In this document: in pieces, positions 1-12,200 of the stretch
Position numbering within the stretch: position 1 is the stretch's first letter
Layout of the letters: every line of letters starts with the position of its first letter
Translations under genes and position numbers: made by a program
Source of the DNA: Chloranthus sessilifolius
Taxonomy: Eukaryota; Streptophyta; Magnoliopsida; Chloranthales; Chloranthaceae
Length of the DNA stretch: 64,000 bases
Direction of reading: 5' to 3'
Assembly: GCA_021018995.1 (NCBI GenBank)
Contig: CM037590.1
Location: 105,959,097-106,023,096, forward strand
Notes under the pieces: generated by a model
Told to the model about the DNA's origin: nothing
The model's input: only the letters and a program-made list of their open reading frames with translations
Databases searched by the model: none

Positions 1-302
1 ATATCCGATAGCTGAAGATTGGGATTGACGACCTCAATCTGAAGGAGGATTAGGATTTACTTTTATGTAATTTAGATTAATAAACCATTCTTTTATTTAT
101 ATTTCTCCAGTTGATTAGATCTTAAAGATAAGTAGAAGTTTTTAAGATAAGAATCTAGATAGAAAGAAATAAGGAGATAAAATAGATATATAACTTCCTC
201 ATGGGAATGATCCTATGCTAGTACTATAATTTCTATTGTGCACTTATAATAGGTTAAGACTTAAATTTAATATAATTTTAATACATACAATCAAGAGAAT
301 CA
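1..302 (+). mobile_element. RT-A 5' LTR, 3' end only
   Basis: The window opens inside this LTR. The stretch matches 19560-19870, the end of the complete LTR at 18351-19870, almost base for base from the first base on. It shares the GATTGACGACC motif near the start and the tail that ends in GAATCA. The LTR end is fixed by the primer-binding site that follows after six bases. The LTR start and the left target-site duplication lie outside the window. Confidence 0.88.
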
Positions 303-308
303 AGTTTT

Positions 309-326
309 TGGCGCTGCTGCCGGGGA
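309..326 (+). promoter_or_regulatory. Primer-binding site of RT-A (tRNA-Asp type)
   Basis: TGGCGCTGCTGCCGGGGA closely matches the complement of the 3' end of plant tRNA-Asp (TGGCGCCGTTGCCGGGGA), the primer common in Athila-like Ty3/Gypsy elements. It follows the LTR end after the spacer AGTTTT. The same spacer and site occur in RT-B and in both internal parts of RT-C, so the four share one priming system. Confidence 0.88.
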
Positions 327-617
327 AGCAAAATTTATCTTTATTTCTTTTTTTTTTAATCTAATATTTTTATTCTTTTAGAAATCAATATTTATCTTTC
401 TCTTTTTATATTTCTTTATATTTTTATTCTTCTTTGATCACTTCTTAAGCTTTCGCAGGTTTATTCGGAGTAGCGAATCAAAAGTTTCCAGCTTCTTCCG
501 GCCACAAAATTTAGAGGCTCAGATTTGTTTCTTTCCCTGCATTCTAGAATAAAAATCATATAAAATCAAACCACAACTAGACATATTGCGTTCTAGCCAA
601 CCTGCCTCAATATAAAT

Positions 618-1740
618 ATGGCAGGATTTAATAACAGTAAGGCTAAAACAATGGGGGAATACACTACATTGACAACTCTTACATTACCGCCATGTATTCA
701 AAACCCTATTGCCAGTTATGAGACTTTCGAAATCACGCCAAAAATGCTTCAAATATTTCCGACATTTCATGGGCTGATTGAGGAAGATCCCCAATGGCAT
801 TTAAATAATTTTATAGAAATGTGCAACATTATTCGAATTGAAAAACTATCAGGAGTATCCGTTTGTTTAAGGCTATTCTCATATTCTCTTAGGGACGAGG
901 CAAAGAAGTGGTTACACTCTTTACCCCAAAATTCTATTGCTGATTGGGAAGGATTGAAACGAGAATTCCTTGAGAAGTACTTCCCAACATGAAAAATGAA
1001 TAGAATCCGACATCTTATTTTAACATTTCATCAATTTCCGGATGAACCCCTTCAAGAGAGTTGGAGTTGCCTCAACGATTTTCTCCATATGTGCCCTCAT
1101 CATGGGATCGCAAGATGGCAAATAGTGCTCACTTTCTATGAAGGACTAAATGACCACACTAGGCATATGATTGGTGTTGCCTTTGGTGGCATGTTTTGTA
1201 ACTTAACAACACTAGATGCTTAGGAGCTCTTTGAGACCCTTAGCAAGGAGACGGTGCAACACCATGCACCAGATGAGATTGATTCGGAGACTTTTAGGAA
1301 TATATGAATTAAAGTCAATGACAGAAAACCTTCTGAAGCTAAAGCTTGGGAAAGGAAACATTCAATCTCTGGTGGGTATAAAATCGCACCCAACATCCGG
1401 ACAAGGTGAAGCTTGTGGTCATAACCATAGCCCAACTCGAACAATTCCAAAGTATCCTATCATTCCTTTCTACCCCACAGAAGCCCAAACCCAAGACCAT
1501 ACTGACGGTGAGGAAGTCCTGATGCAGAGAGCCGAAAGCTACCTGCAACACGGTCGGATCCAATTGCAGTTGCTTACTAATCTCTTGGAATCCATTACCC
1601 GGTTAGAGACTCAAGTTGAGAAACTAACAATTTTGGCTAACTCAAGAGAGAGTAACTATTCATTCTCACCTACAGTTGGTACCCCAGGAGGAAATACTTT
1701 CACGGGAGGCACATCAACTCCCCATAACTTTTATTGAATT
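618..1740 (+). pseudogene. gag: Broken gag of RT-A
   Basis: This is the structural Gag of an Athila-like Ty3/Gypsy retrotransposon, which would form the cytoplasmic particle around element RNA. The reading frame starts at 618. Residues about 45-125 hold the Retrotrans_gag core, with FPTFHGL, a DP..HL.NF segment, LRLFSYSLRD.AK.WL and F.EKYFPT. A TGA at 990 and a TAG at 1221 interrupt the frame. The stretch between them holds the usual continuation PDEPLQESW and CPHHGI, followed by ELFETLS after the second stop. Further stops and frame changes follow to about 1740. No zinc knuckle, protease, RT or integrase follows, so RT-A as it stands lacks pol. The same domain is better preserved at 41786-42470. 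Confidence 0.88.
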
Positions 1741-1819
1741 CCTTATGGACCCGTTGAGCTACCGACTCATCCATAGCAAAATTTTGTAACATATGTATAT
1801 CATTTTTATTTTTCAAGAC

Positions 1820-2256
1820 TCTCATACGATTTACAATGAGACAAATACGTCCAATCGTATATATATCTTTCTTTGTGATCGTGCTTGAACGTATGGATTT
1901 ACAAGCAAACCATGATTCAAAATGATGAATCGTAGCGAATATGATTCAACTGAAGAGTCTTTTCAACGGTTCATTGATAGCTAGAATTGTAAATGACAAC
2001 TCTAGGGAACAAACAATTCCAATGGACTGTCCTATCAGTTACATCAAAATTCAGACCCATTTAATTCATATGGGAAACAAACAAGTTTTGTATTCAAGAC
2101 TACCACTTCCCCACCACCCTAGCCTAAGAACCTACACATCGACATTTACTTCGAAGTGACGGTTCAATGCCAAGCCTCTCCCCTATAAATCCATACCCAT
2201 ACATTAACCAAAAACCACAAACTTTCTTCCTCCTGCATCTTTAACCCTAAACCCCA
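1820..2256 (+). promoter_or_regulatory. Internal promoter of the RT-A accessory ORF with ATCGT motifs
   Basis: A TATA box (TATAAAT, 2184-2190) lies about 70 bases before the ATG of the next ORF, and the leader between them is CA-rich. Between about 1825 and 1945 ATCGT-type motifs recur (ACGATTT near 1827, AATCGTAT near 1854, GATCGTG near 1878, AATCGTAG near 1928). The same core is iterated as hairpins in the U3 of this element's LTR (18510-18770). Promoter function is inferred from layout. Confidence 0.5.
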
Positions 2257-2462
2257 TGACAGAAGACCATAAATAGAGCGACTTCAGCAAAATGCTTGAA
2301 AAACATAGAATTGAACTCCTGGTGGCACAACAGAAAGTAGAAGATCTAAAGCGCCAACAATCTACTCGAGATGTTGAATCATCCACTGAGACTACCCTTT
2401 ACCCTAAACCTAACTCAAATCTGAAACCTTATACCAAGAGCCCATTTTCCCCCATTTCCTAA
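2257..2462 (+). pseudogene. Accessory ORF of RT-A, function unknown
   Basis: A frame opens at ATG 2257, meets TAG after six codons, then runs open from ATG 2292 to TAA 2460-2462 (56 residues). The product is hydrophilic. It begins with a helix-like segment rich in Glu, Lys and Gln (MLEKHRIELLVAQQ) and ends in a Pro/Ser/Thr-rich tail. The frame runs on with stops to solo-LTR E at 2557 and may resume past 15988, because E inserted here. Its place after gag, behind its own TATA box, matches the third ORF of RT-I. I do not recognise the sequence, and protein status is uncertain. Confidence 0.4.
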
Positions 2463-2816
2463 CCCTTATACCCTTACAACCCACCCCGAATGCAAACCTC
2501 TAATGTTGATGGTGGGTTGAGCCATTCCACGACACCCTTTTCCATTGTTTATCTTCTGTTAGTCATGAATTTACACCATTTTATACACCTTTAAACCTGA
2601 CTTTTGTAAGACCTTGAGGTGTTTAATAACTATTTTAATATTGTTTTATAGTTTAGGAATAAATATGCAGCTATCCATATTTATGTGCTAAGAAGAGGAG
2701 ATTAGAGAAATCAAGAGCCTCCTGCAACTACACTTTAGATGACTGCTGCAACACTGAGAAGAAGGAAGGATAGAGCTGTTGTCAAAGCCTTTTGTTCCAT
2801 CATTATAGCTGGCATC

Positions 2817-5727
2817 TATTGAGCACTGTTTTATACCACATTTTACCCTTTAAACCTGGCTTTTGCTAAGCCTCCGAGTAGTTAATAATTACTTTTTAGT
2901 GTTATTTTGCAGCAAGGAAGGATTTACATCCTTTTACATCCTTAGTGCAGTTTTCCATTAAAAAATGCCATTTAGAGGAATTTTGGAATCAAGCAACAAT
3001 TGGGAATGAGAGAGGAATGGAATGGTGCTATGGCCAGCTGATGAGGAAGTAAAACAGTTGCAACAGCAATATGTTCGAGTAATGGAGTTAAAAAAGAGCT
3101 GCAACAGTGAACCTTGTGCACATTAAATAGCTGGGTCAGCACACCTAGTAAATGGAAGTGCACTTGGTTTCAGCATCAGAAGCTGCCTGTCAAGTTGCAC
3201 CAGCAGTCCATCGACCTCTAGAGTGGATACTCTTAAGTTCCATTGCAGTTGTACCCTTCAACTTTTGAACCAACAGTAGCTGAACTTATCGAATGCATGC
3301 ACCTGCACAACTCCAAACCAGTCGAGGAGTTCTTTGGCATCCATCCTGTCGACCACTTGGAGTTGAAGCTATTGCTACGGCATCTTAAACCTCTCAAAAG
3401 CATCGGCAACTCTATGATTTGAACATGTCGACAACAGCCTGTATTTCCATACACATCCTCACAACAACTTCAGCCATTCTATCCTCCCACTGAACCTCTC
3501 GACTTCCCAGCTTCAGTAGCCGTAGAACCTGTCGACACCTAGTTTTGCACCCCTCATCTTCAACCTCTCGAGCAAAAGAAGCAAACCTGTCGACAGCATA
3601 ATGCTGAAGCCCCCACATGCATATCCTATCGACTATATAATGCACTTAATCCCATCGACAACTTCAGCCATCATGAGCCTTAAACTTGTCGACATCTTCA
3701 ATACTATAGCCAAGTAATCCTCTCGATTGCAAGTTCATCAACTTATTGACCAACACCTTGCATACAGATTACAAACCTGTTGACTGATTACAAACCTGTT
3801 GACTTGTAGCCCAGGAACCTCACGACAGCTTCCCTTTAGCTCCCATGATACCTGTCGACAAGATCCCCAACTCCACACTATAAACTGTCAACAACTTGAG
3901 GTTGAAGCTAGTCAATCCTCTTGACCAGCTGAGCAAGTCACCTTCTAAACCTCTCGACAACTCAACATGCAACCAAGTTCTAAACCTGTCGAGAACTCCA
4001 AGCTGCACACAGCCCATCCTGTCGATATCTCGGTGCTTGCACCCTCAATCCTCTCAACCAGCAAACCTGACTTCCCATCAAAACCTGTCGAGATCTTTAA
4101 GATTACAGAAATCAAAGCTATCGACATCTATAGCCAATCCTCCCATGCAGCTGCAAGCTCAAACCTCTCGAGATCATCTTCTCCACCTCACGAGAGGGCT
4201 GCTGAGGCTGCAGAAATTAAACGTCATCAGCCCATGGTTTCTCAATCTGATCCGACTCAGGCCCCATCAACATTGAGCTACAGCCATGTGATTAAACATC
4301 AACATTTAGCAAAGCGGGTCCCATTTTGGGCTGTTTGGAAATAGTGACAGTAGAGGTATTTTGGGCAGGCAATAGAATGTTTTACTTGGAGTGTATCTTC
4401 AGCATTTTAGGTGCAATCACTTGAGGTGTGCCCCTGGAAATAATAATGGACAGCAGGGGCAGCTTAGGTCCATTATGCTGACAGTAATTAGTGACTAGTG
4501 CAGCTGGGTATTTTTGGTTGGCAAGGGCAGTTTTGGGAACTTCAATGCACAAGGAAGGTTGCACATGGGAGTAAACTAATTTTTGGCGGGAATGCAAATT
4601 AGCTTCAGTTGAGCACAAAACCAAATCCATATCTGCTCTCTGATTGGCTAGAATGCTAAGCACAAGGATTAAGCTTAAACTGAAATTCTCTCCCCTGATT
4701 GGCTACAATCCAAAGCACTTGGATCACTGCAAATGTATAAATAGAATTCCTTGCTACTGTAATTTCTCAGCAAGGAATCTAGAGAATAACTTTAGTTCTC
4801 CTTAGCTCATTTAGGTTTTAGTTTAGCTTTTATTTTTTCCTTTTTCTCTTCTCCCTTCTCTCCCTAATCCAGCATGTTGGATTAGATATAAATAAGCAGT
4901 CTAGATTTTTTTTGTAATTGTACTTTGAAAGCTTCAAAGAATTTAGGAATAGATTGATGTTGCACAGATTGCAGAATCGAGCTCAATAAGTTGTAAGATG
5001 GTATTATAGTAATTATGGGTTTTAAAGGTGATTCTAATCTAAATTTCACTTTTTTGTATTTGATTTCCCTAGATTGGATATTCCTGCGGATGCCAGACGG
5101 AAACAGGGAGTTGGTAGCCTGGCATTTACAGCATTTGTAATGGTTTTCCTGTTCTAATTAAGATCAAAGGATTGGAACAATCTCTAGGATGGTCTGTGAC
5201 CATTAAAGTAGACAGATCATAGCCTTAGGATTACTTCAATTCTCTGGTTAAGATTGAATTCTTATACCTCACCTCTGTCGGGAGAACCTGGGAAGCTTGG
5301 TGCCAGAAAAGAGGATTGTAGAAAATTAGATCTATACAATGCCGATTCGATTAATTTACAATGAGAACTAGTCCTTGACTGCCCATTTTTCACCATTTGA
5401 TCTTTATTTTACCATCCATCTTCCTCCATCTTTTAGATTTAGTTTTATATTTCTGTTTTGTAGATTGGATCTAGTGACACCCGAAAAGCTCTCTTTCTTC
5501 TTAGAATTACCAGTTCTGTGGCCAAATCTGGAGGTCAACTATACACCTAGGTTTAGATCACTACTCCTTGTGAGACAAACTCTTACTTATTAAAACTTAC
5601 TATAATGGACTTTGTATCTTGCAGGTCTAGGATATTTTAGATATGCTGAATCCATCCTTTATTTTACTTTATTTTTATTTTGTTTTCATTATTACACAAT
5701 AATCAGCACACTAGAAATCCCCCAACA
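2817..5727 (+). repeat. RT-B 5' LTR
   Basis: The LTR is 2911 bases long. U3 holds a dense CCTNTCGA motif array at 3195-4180. A TATA box (TGTATAAATAG, near 4735) is followed by leader sequence shared with the 3' copy. The ending CCCCCAACA is fixed by the primer-binding site at 5734. The first base pair group reads TATTG where the 3' copy reads TGTTG, a single change. Confidence 0.88.
3195..4180 (+). repeat. Iterated CCTNTCGA motif array in U3 of RT-B
   Basis: Near 20 TCGA tetramers occur in about 1 kb, where about four are expected by chance. Most sit in the frame AACCTGTCGAC, CCTCTCGA or CCTATCGA, spaced 20-60 bases apart. Many are the palindrome GTCGAC. The array lies wholly upstream of the TATA box. 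Short ORFs across it are by-products of the repeat. Confidence 0.75.
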
Positions 5728-5733
5728 AGTTTT

Positions 5734-5751
5734 TGGTGCCACTGTCGGGGA
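5734..5751 (+). promoter_or_regulatory. Primer-binding site of RT-B
   Basis: TGGTGCCACTGTCGGGGA follows the LTR end after AGTTTT. It is a variant of the tRNA-Asp-complementary site with four changes from the consensus. Confidence 0.78.
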
Positions 5752-7555
5752 GTTTTGATCTAGATAGTAGATCTGAGTTTTTCATTTTTGTAGATCTTAT
5801 TTTTTATTTTGTAGATTTGATTTTTTTTAGATTTTATTATTGTTTTGTTTTAGAATTTTATATTGCATTTCAACTGTTTGATTTAATGTCTGCTACAGTT
5901 TTCGTATAGAAAACCTGTTTTACTGCAGCAGAAATTCTGAATTTTCTGAGTTTTTTTTTTCTTTTCTTTCTTGGCCTTCTAGCTATTTGAATAAATGCTG
6001 CTGTCACTTTTTTGCCTTTTTGCAAAAATGAGGTTGTCGCCTGAGTTTTTCTTTTTATTTTTGTCAATATGTTTGAATAAGGTACTACTGCAGTTTTTGA
6101 ATTTTTGCAGATCTGGAGCAGCTGCCAAACAAGGAGCAAATGGATTGCAACAGGAGCAGATCTGCCTGAGCTTGCATCCCCTTCTCCTTTGCATTTATTT
6201 TTCAATTTTTAAATTCTTGAGAACCAGCAGTTTTGCTATGTTTGATGTTTGTTTAGATTATAATTTCTACTGTCTTTTAGGCATGCTGATGTTTTTTACA
6301 AAACCAAATACAAAAATAAAAGAAAATATAAACAAAAATATAAAATTTCTGATTTGTTTCTTATTCTTTTTCAGCAGTAGTAAATAAGGGCTCTTGTTGA
6401 GCCTAGGCTGATCAAAAATGACATAAAAATTCTCTCCAGATGGGTTGTTTTCCTTTGCCTTTATTCAATTTCCCCAATCTGGAACTACTGAGATCGTGTC
6501 CTTTAATTTTGAGGAATCATGAAGGATAATGAGCAGTGGATCATAATTTGTTTTGAAAATTTATTAGAGCTACTGATTTTATTTTCCTTCAAGATTTCTT
6601 CACCATAAATGGGTCTCAGCTAGGTATGAATCCTATTTTTAACTGTGTACATCCATGATTCATTACTTTGAAAGCCTTTTTGATTCATACACAGGGCTCA
6701 GTCTTATGAATCTTGCTTTTCACTGTGTGTCATTCCTGTTGATCATTTTGTAAAATTCACATAGATTCACAAGCAGTGATGAGCCTAATGTAGGGTAGCC
6801 TTGGTAGGGCTTGGGCTTTCTGATTTTATCATTCATAGAGGTGACTTAGGGTTGTGTCTTAGGGTTGTGACTTAGGATTTTATTTTCTGTTTTAGGAATT
6901 TTAGTTTAAATTCTACTTTTTTTTACTGATTTTTCTTAGGTTAATGTGTCCTACTTTTACTGTTTTTCTTCATTTTTTGTAGTGTGTATTCAGTTTTTTA
7001 TCTTTGCTTTGCTATTTTTTCTGTTGTTGTAGTTATTTTTCTGCACTTGTCTACCATTCTTTTCCATTTTTCTGCGTACATACTCAGTTTTACTGATTTT
7101 CTGATTTGCTAGATTGTATGTCCTAGTTTCAATGATTTTCTGCATTTTGGCAGTTTGGTATTCAGTTTCTAATTTTTTTTCCTATTTTTATCTGAAATTC
7201 TATTTTTATATCTGCATTTTTTTTCTGTTTTCGTAGTTTTGTATTCAGTTCCTTACTTTGGTTCTATTGTTTTTATGTTATTAGCATTTAGTTTCCTTTC
7301 AATTGCATAACAGTTCTTTATTTTTCTGTTCATATATTCAGTTTTTAGTTTTTCTTGTATAACAGTTCTAGCTTTGTTTTGCTAGTTTTTTCAGTTTTAC
7401 CAGTAATTTCCTGCATTTGTATATTATTTTTTCCATTTTCTTGTTCATGTATTTACTTTTGCATTTTTTTTTTCTGATGCATATAGCTGTAATTTTTTTG
7501 CTTAGTTTTCTTTCTCATTTGACCCTACTGCCCCTAGTTTCTCATTGTCTAGAAT
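5752..7555 (+). other. 5' noncoding interior of RT-B
   Basis: This is T-rich sequence, very rich in TTTT and CTGTTTT runs between 6890 and 7510. I see no gag, pol or other family match on either strand. A 130-codon open frame at 5995-6387 is composition-driven. The segment stands where gag and pol would be in a full element. Confidence 0.6.
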
Positions 7556-9211
7556 ATTGAGGACAATGTTCATCTTAGGTTTGGGGGTATAACAAGTATG
7601 CCAATGAAATGGGTTAATGCTAGTGTAGTTATGTTGAAATTTTTTTTTGAAAATAAAATGATTTCCCACCTGATTTTTGGAAAAAGGGGAAATTAAAAAC
7701 TTTTTGGAACTGAAATGAGTTATAGTTTTAATTTTTTTTCATGAAGCAGATGTCAAGAATTTCAAAAATTGATGTTTAGTAAACCTGAAATGAGAGAAAA
7801 CTGTGAGGATACCCCCTAGAAAATTTGATGGAAGGCCATACCTAGTGAGATTTGGGCCTGAAAAATTTTCTTTGAAGAGGATACCCCCCAGAAAACTGAT
7901 TGGATCTAGTTTTGCTCACTAGAAGTTAAGTAAATCCAAGTTGAAACAGCTTGATAGCAGTCATGACATTGAGGACATGAAGTAAGGCCATCCTTTGGAT
8001 AGTTTGAGCTTAAAATATCCTTACCCTTTGAACTGCCCTTGATACACACCATTTGAGCCATAAAAATCCCACTTTTTCTTTGATAAAAACCAGAAAACTT
8101 AAACCCAAAACCCCTTGACTTGTTTCAGTTCACCCTCAATTTGAGAAACCAGGAATAGGAGAAGTGAGGTTAGAGGAGCAAGGTTCGATGGTTGGTTGAA
8201 AGAGAAGAAAACACATTTGGTGGCAATTGTGGCATTCCAGCCCATAAAAAGAAAAAAAAATATACAAAAAAAAAGCATAAAAAAAAAGAAAAAAAAAAAG
8301 AAAAGAAAAAAAGAAAAGCAAAATAAAAGATTGAGAAAGAGAAGTCATTCCATTAAAAATTTGAAAAGAGGATTAGAAATTGATCACTTCAAATATGAAA
8401 ATTCAAGAAGTAGATGGAACTATGCTGAAATGAAGGTTGTGAAGTTGCAAATCACCTCTCTACCTTGTTGTTTTCTCAATTTTGAATCCTTCCACCCTTT
8501 TATTCTTTATAAACTTCACCCATAAGCCACATTACAACCCAATAAAAGACCCTACCGATTTGAAATTGATTGAGCTGTCATGTGGAGATGAGGATTTGTT
8601 TGATCTATGGTGAAAAGAATTAGAAAATTTCAAAAATTAGAATAATGCCTTTGCTCATGCTTGCAGTCCTATTTGAGGGCTATAACTGCTCTTGAGTTGT
8701 GTGAAATGATGCACCCTTCTACTTTTGTTGTGAGTGAATTGCCCTAGTAAGATTTGGGTCTGAAATCTAATTTGTTTGGGGCATTACCAAAATAGAAATC
8801 TTAAATTAAAGGTGAGCTCTTCATTAATTTTCAAGCACAATGCCTTGACTTGAGCTGATTGAGAATGAAGGAATTACAGCAGAATTTCAGTTTAAAAACT
8901 GATATTTTTCTGCTGAGAATCCTTTAAAAAATGAATGAACAATGGTGTGAAATTTATTTTATTTGATTTTAACTCTGTTTTAGCATGTTGCATGAGTATT
9001 AACTGATTTTATTGGAGAAGTTTGGGGGTACCTTCATTGAAAACCCTCATGAGACTCCACTCCTCCATTAGGGATCACCTAGGGGCTTAAAAGGCTTGGA
9101 GCATGTGCCAAATGCACCCGTGTTCCCTATGAAAGTGACATTTAATTTTGTAGGTTGGTTGTTTTAAATTTCACTTTGCTCGAGGACTAGCAAAGGTTAG
9201 GTTTGGAGGTG
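7556..9211 (+). other. Conserved 3' noncoding module of RT-B
   Basis: The module opens with a polypurine-tract-like site (GGACAATGTT, then TTTGGGGGTAT, 7561-7591). It includes a poly-A-rich tract (8245-8330) and a strongly conserved block of about 112 bases (9032-9143), and ends in the purine tract before the 3' LTR (GGTTTGGAGGTG, to 9211). Closely similar sequence in the same order is in RT-A (16632-18350), RT-C (37721-39370) and RT-I (48850-48196 continuing at 35516-34503). No reading frame is conserved. Confidence 0.75.
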
Positions 9212-12200
9212 TGTTGAGCATTATTTTATACCACATTTTACCCTTTAAACCTGGCTTTTGCTAAGCCTTTGAGTAGTTAATAATTACTTTTTAGTGTTGT
9301 TTTGCAGCAAGTAAGGATTTACATCCTTAGTATAGTTTTCCATTAAAAAATGCCATTTAGAGGAATTTTGGAATCAAGCAACAACTGGGAATGAGAGAGG
9401 AATGGAATGGTGCTATGGCCAGCTGATGAGGAAGTAAAACAGTTGCAGCAGCAATATGTTCAAGCATTTGAGTTAAAGAAGAGCTGCAACAGTGGACCTT
9501 GTGCACATTAAATAGTTGGGTCAGCACACTTAGTAAATGGAAGTGACCTTGGTTTCAGCATCAGAAGCTACCTGTTAGGTTGCACCAGCAATCCATCGAC
9601 CTCTCGACTGGATACTCTTCAGCTCCATTACAGTTGCATCCTTCAACTTGTCAACCAATAATAGCTGAACCTATCGAATGCATGCACCTGCACAGCTCCA
9701 AACCTGTCGAGGAGTTCTTTGGCACTCCATCCTATCGACCACTTGGAGTTGAAGCTGTTACTGTAGCATCTTAAACCTCTCGAAAGCATCTTCAGCTCTA
9801 TGATTTGAACCTGTCGACAGCAACCTATATTTTCGTACACATCCTCATGACAGCTTCAGCCATTCTATCCTCCCACTGAACCCCTCGATTTCCTAGATTT
9901 AGCAGCCATAGAACCTGTCGACACCTAGTCTTGCACCCCTCATCTTCAACCTCTCGAGCAAAAGAAGAAAACCCGTTGACAGCATAATGCTGAAGCCCCC
10001 ACATGCAGATCCTATCGACCATCTAATGCACTTAATCCCATCGACTACTTCAGCCATCATGGCCAGCTGATGAGGAAGTAAAACAGTTGCAGCAGCAATA
10101 TGTTCGATCATTTGAGTTAAAGAAGAGCTGCAACAGTGGACCTTGTGCACATTAAATAGTTGGGTCAGCACACTTAGTAAATGGAAGTGCACTTGGTTTC
10201 AGCATCAGAAGCTACCTGTTAGGTTGCACCCACAATCCATCGACCTCTCGAGTGGATACTCTTCAGCTCCATTACAGTTGCACCCTTCAACTTGTCAACC
10301 AACAACAGCTGAACCTATCGAATGCATGCACCTGCACAGCTCCAAACCTGTTGAGGACTTCTTTGGCACTCCATCCTATCGACCACTTGGAGTTGAAGTT
10401 GTTACTGTAGCATCTTAAACCTCTCGAAAGCATCTGCAGCTCTATGATTTGAACCTGTCGACAGCAACCTATATTTTCATACACATCCTCATGACAGCTT
10501 CAGCCATTCTATCCTCCCACTGAACCCCTCGATTTCCTAGATTTAGCAGCCATAGAACCTGTCGACACCTAATCTTGCACCACCTCTCGAGCAAAAGAAG
10601 AAAACCCGTCGATAGCATAATGCTGAAGCCCCCACATGCAGATCCTATCGACCATCTAATGCACTTAATCCCATCGACTACTTCAGCCATCATGAGCCTT
10701 AAGCCTGTCGACATCTTCAATATTGCAGCCAAGTAATCCTCTCGATTGCAAGCTCACCAACTTGTCGACCAGCACCTTGCATACAAATTACAAACCTGTC
10801 GACTTGTAGCCCCAGGAACCTCACGACAGCTTCCCTGCAGCTCCCATGATACCATTCGACAAGATCCCCAACTCCACGCTATAAACCTGTCGACAGCTTG
10901 AGGTTGTAGCTAGCCCATCCTCTCGACCAGCTGAGCAAGTCACCTTCTAAACCTCTCGACACCTCAACATGCATCCAAGTTCTAAACCTATCGAGAACTC
11001 CAAGCTGCACACAACCCATCCTGTCGACAGCTTGGTGCTTGCACCCTCAATCCTCTCGACCAGCAAACCTAAGTTCCCATCAAAACCTGTTGAGATCTTT
11101 AAGCTTGCAGAAATCAAAGCTGTCGACATCTATAGCCAATTCTCCCATGCAGCTGCAAGCTTAAACCTCTCAAGATCGTCTTCTCCACCTCACAAGAGGG
11201 CTGCTGAAGCTGCAAAAATTAAACGTCATCAGCCCATGGTTTCTCAATCTGATCTGACTCGGGCCGCATCAACATTGAGCTGCAACCATGCGATTAAACA
11301 TCAGTAGTTTAGCAAAGTGAGTCCCATTTTGGGCTGTTTGGAAATAATGACAGCAGAGGTATTTTGGGCATCCAATAGAATGTTTTACTTGGAGTGTATC
11401 TTCAACATTTTAGGTGTAATCACTTGAGGTGCGCAGCTGAAAATAATAATGGACAGCAGGGGCAACTTGGGTCCATTTTGCTAACAGTAATTAGTGACTA
11501 GTGCAACTGGGTATTTTTGGTTGGCAAGGGTAGTTTTGGGAACTTCAATGCACAATGAAGACTTCACATGGGAGTAAACTAATTTTTGGTGGGAATGCAA
11601 ATTAGCTTCAACTGAGCACAAAACCAGATCCATATCTGCTCTCTGATTGGCTAGAATGATAAGCACAAGGATTAAGCTGAAACTAAAATTCTCTCCTCTT
11701 ATTGGCTGCAATCCAAAGCACTTGGATCACTGCAAATGTATAAATAGAACTCCTTGCTACTGTAATTTCTCAGTAAGGAATCTAGAGAATAACTTTGGTT
11801 ATCCTTAGCTCATTTAGGTTTTAGTTTAGATTTTATTTTTTCCTTTTTCTCTTCCCCTTTCTCTCCTTAATCCAACATGTTGGATTAGATCTAAATAAGT
11901 AGTCCAGATCTATTTTGTAATTGTACTTTGAAAGCTTTAAAGAATTTGGAAATAGATTGATGTTGCACATATTACAGATCCGAGCTCAATAAGCTGTAAG
12001 ATGGTATTACAGTAATTGTGATTTTTAAAGGTGATTCTAATTTAAATTTCCCTTTTTCGTATTTGATTTCCCCGGATTGGATATTCCTGCTGATGCTAGC
12101 CGGAAACGGGGAGCTAGTAGCCTGGCATTTGCAGCATCTGCAATGGTTTTCCTATTCTAATTAAGATCAAAGGATTGAAACAATCTCTAGGATGGTCTGT

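Noticed and set aside
309..326. tRNA gene fragments at the four primer-binding sites
   Set aside because: Only the 3'-terminal complement is present, always after an LTR end. No cloverleaf is visible.
3233..4344. Several 60-126-codon frames on both strands in the RT-B LTR, repeated at 9580-11307
   Set aside because: They follow the iterated TCGA motif, overlap each other on both strands, and lie in U3.
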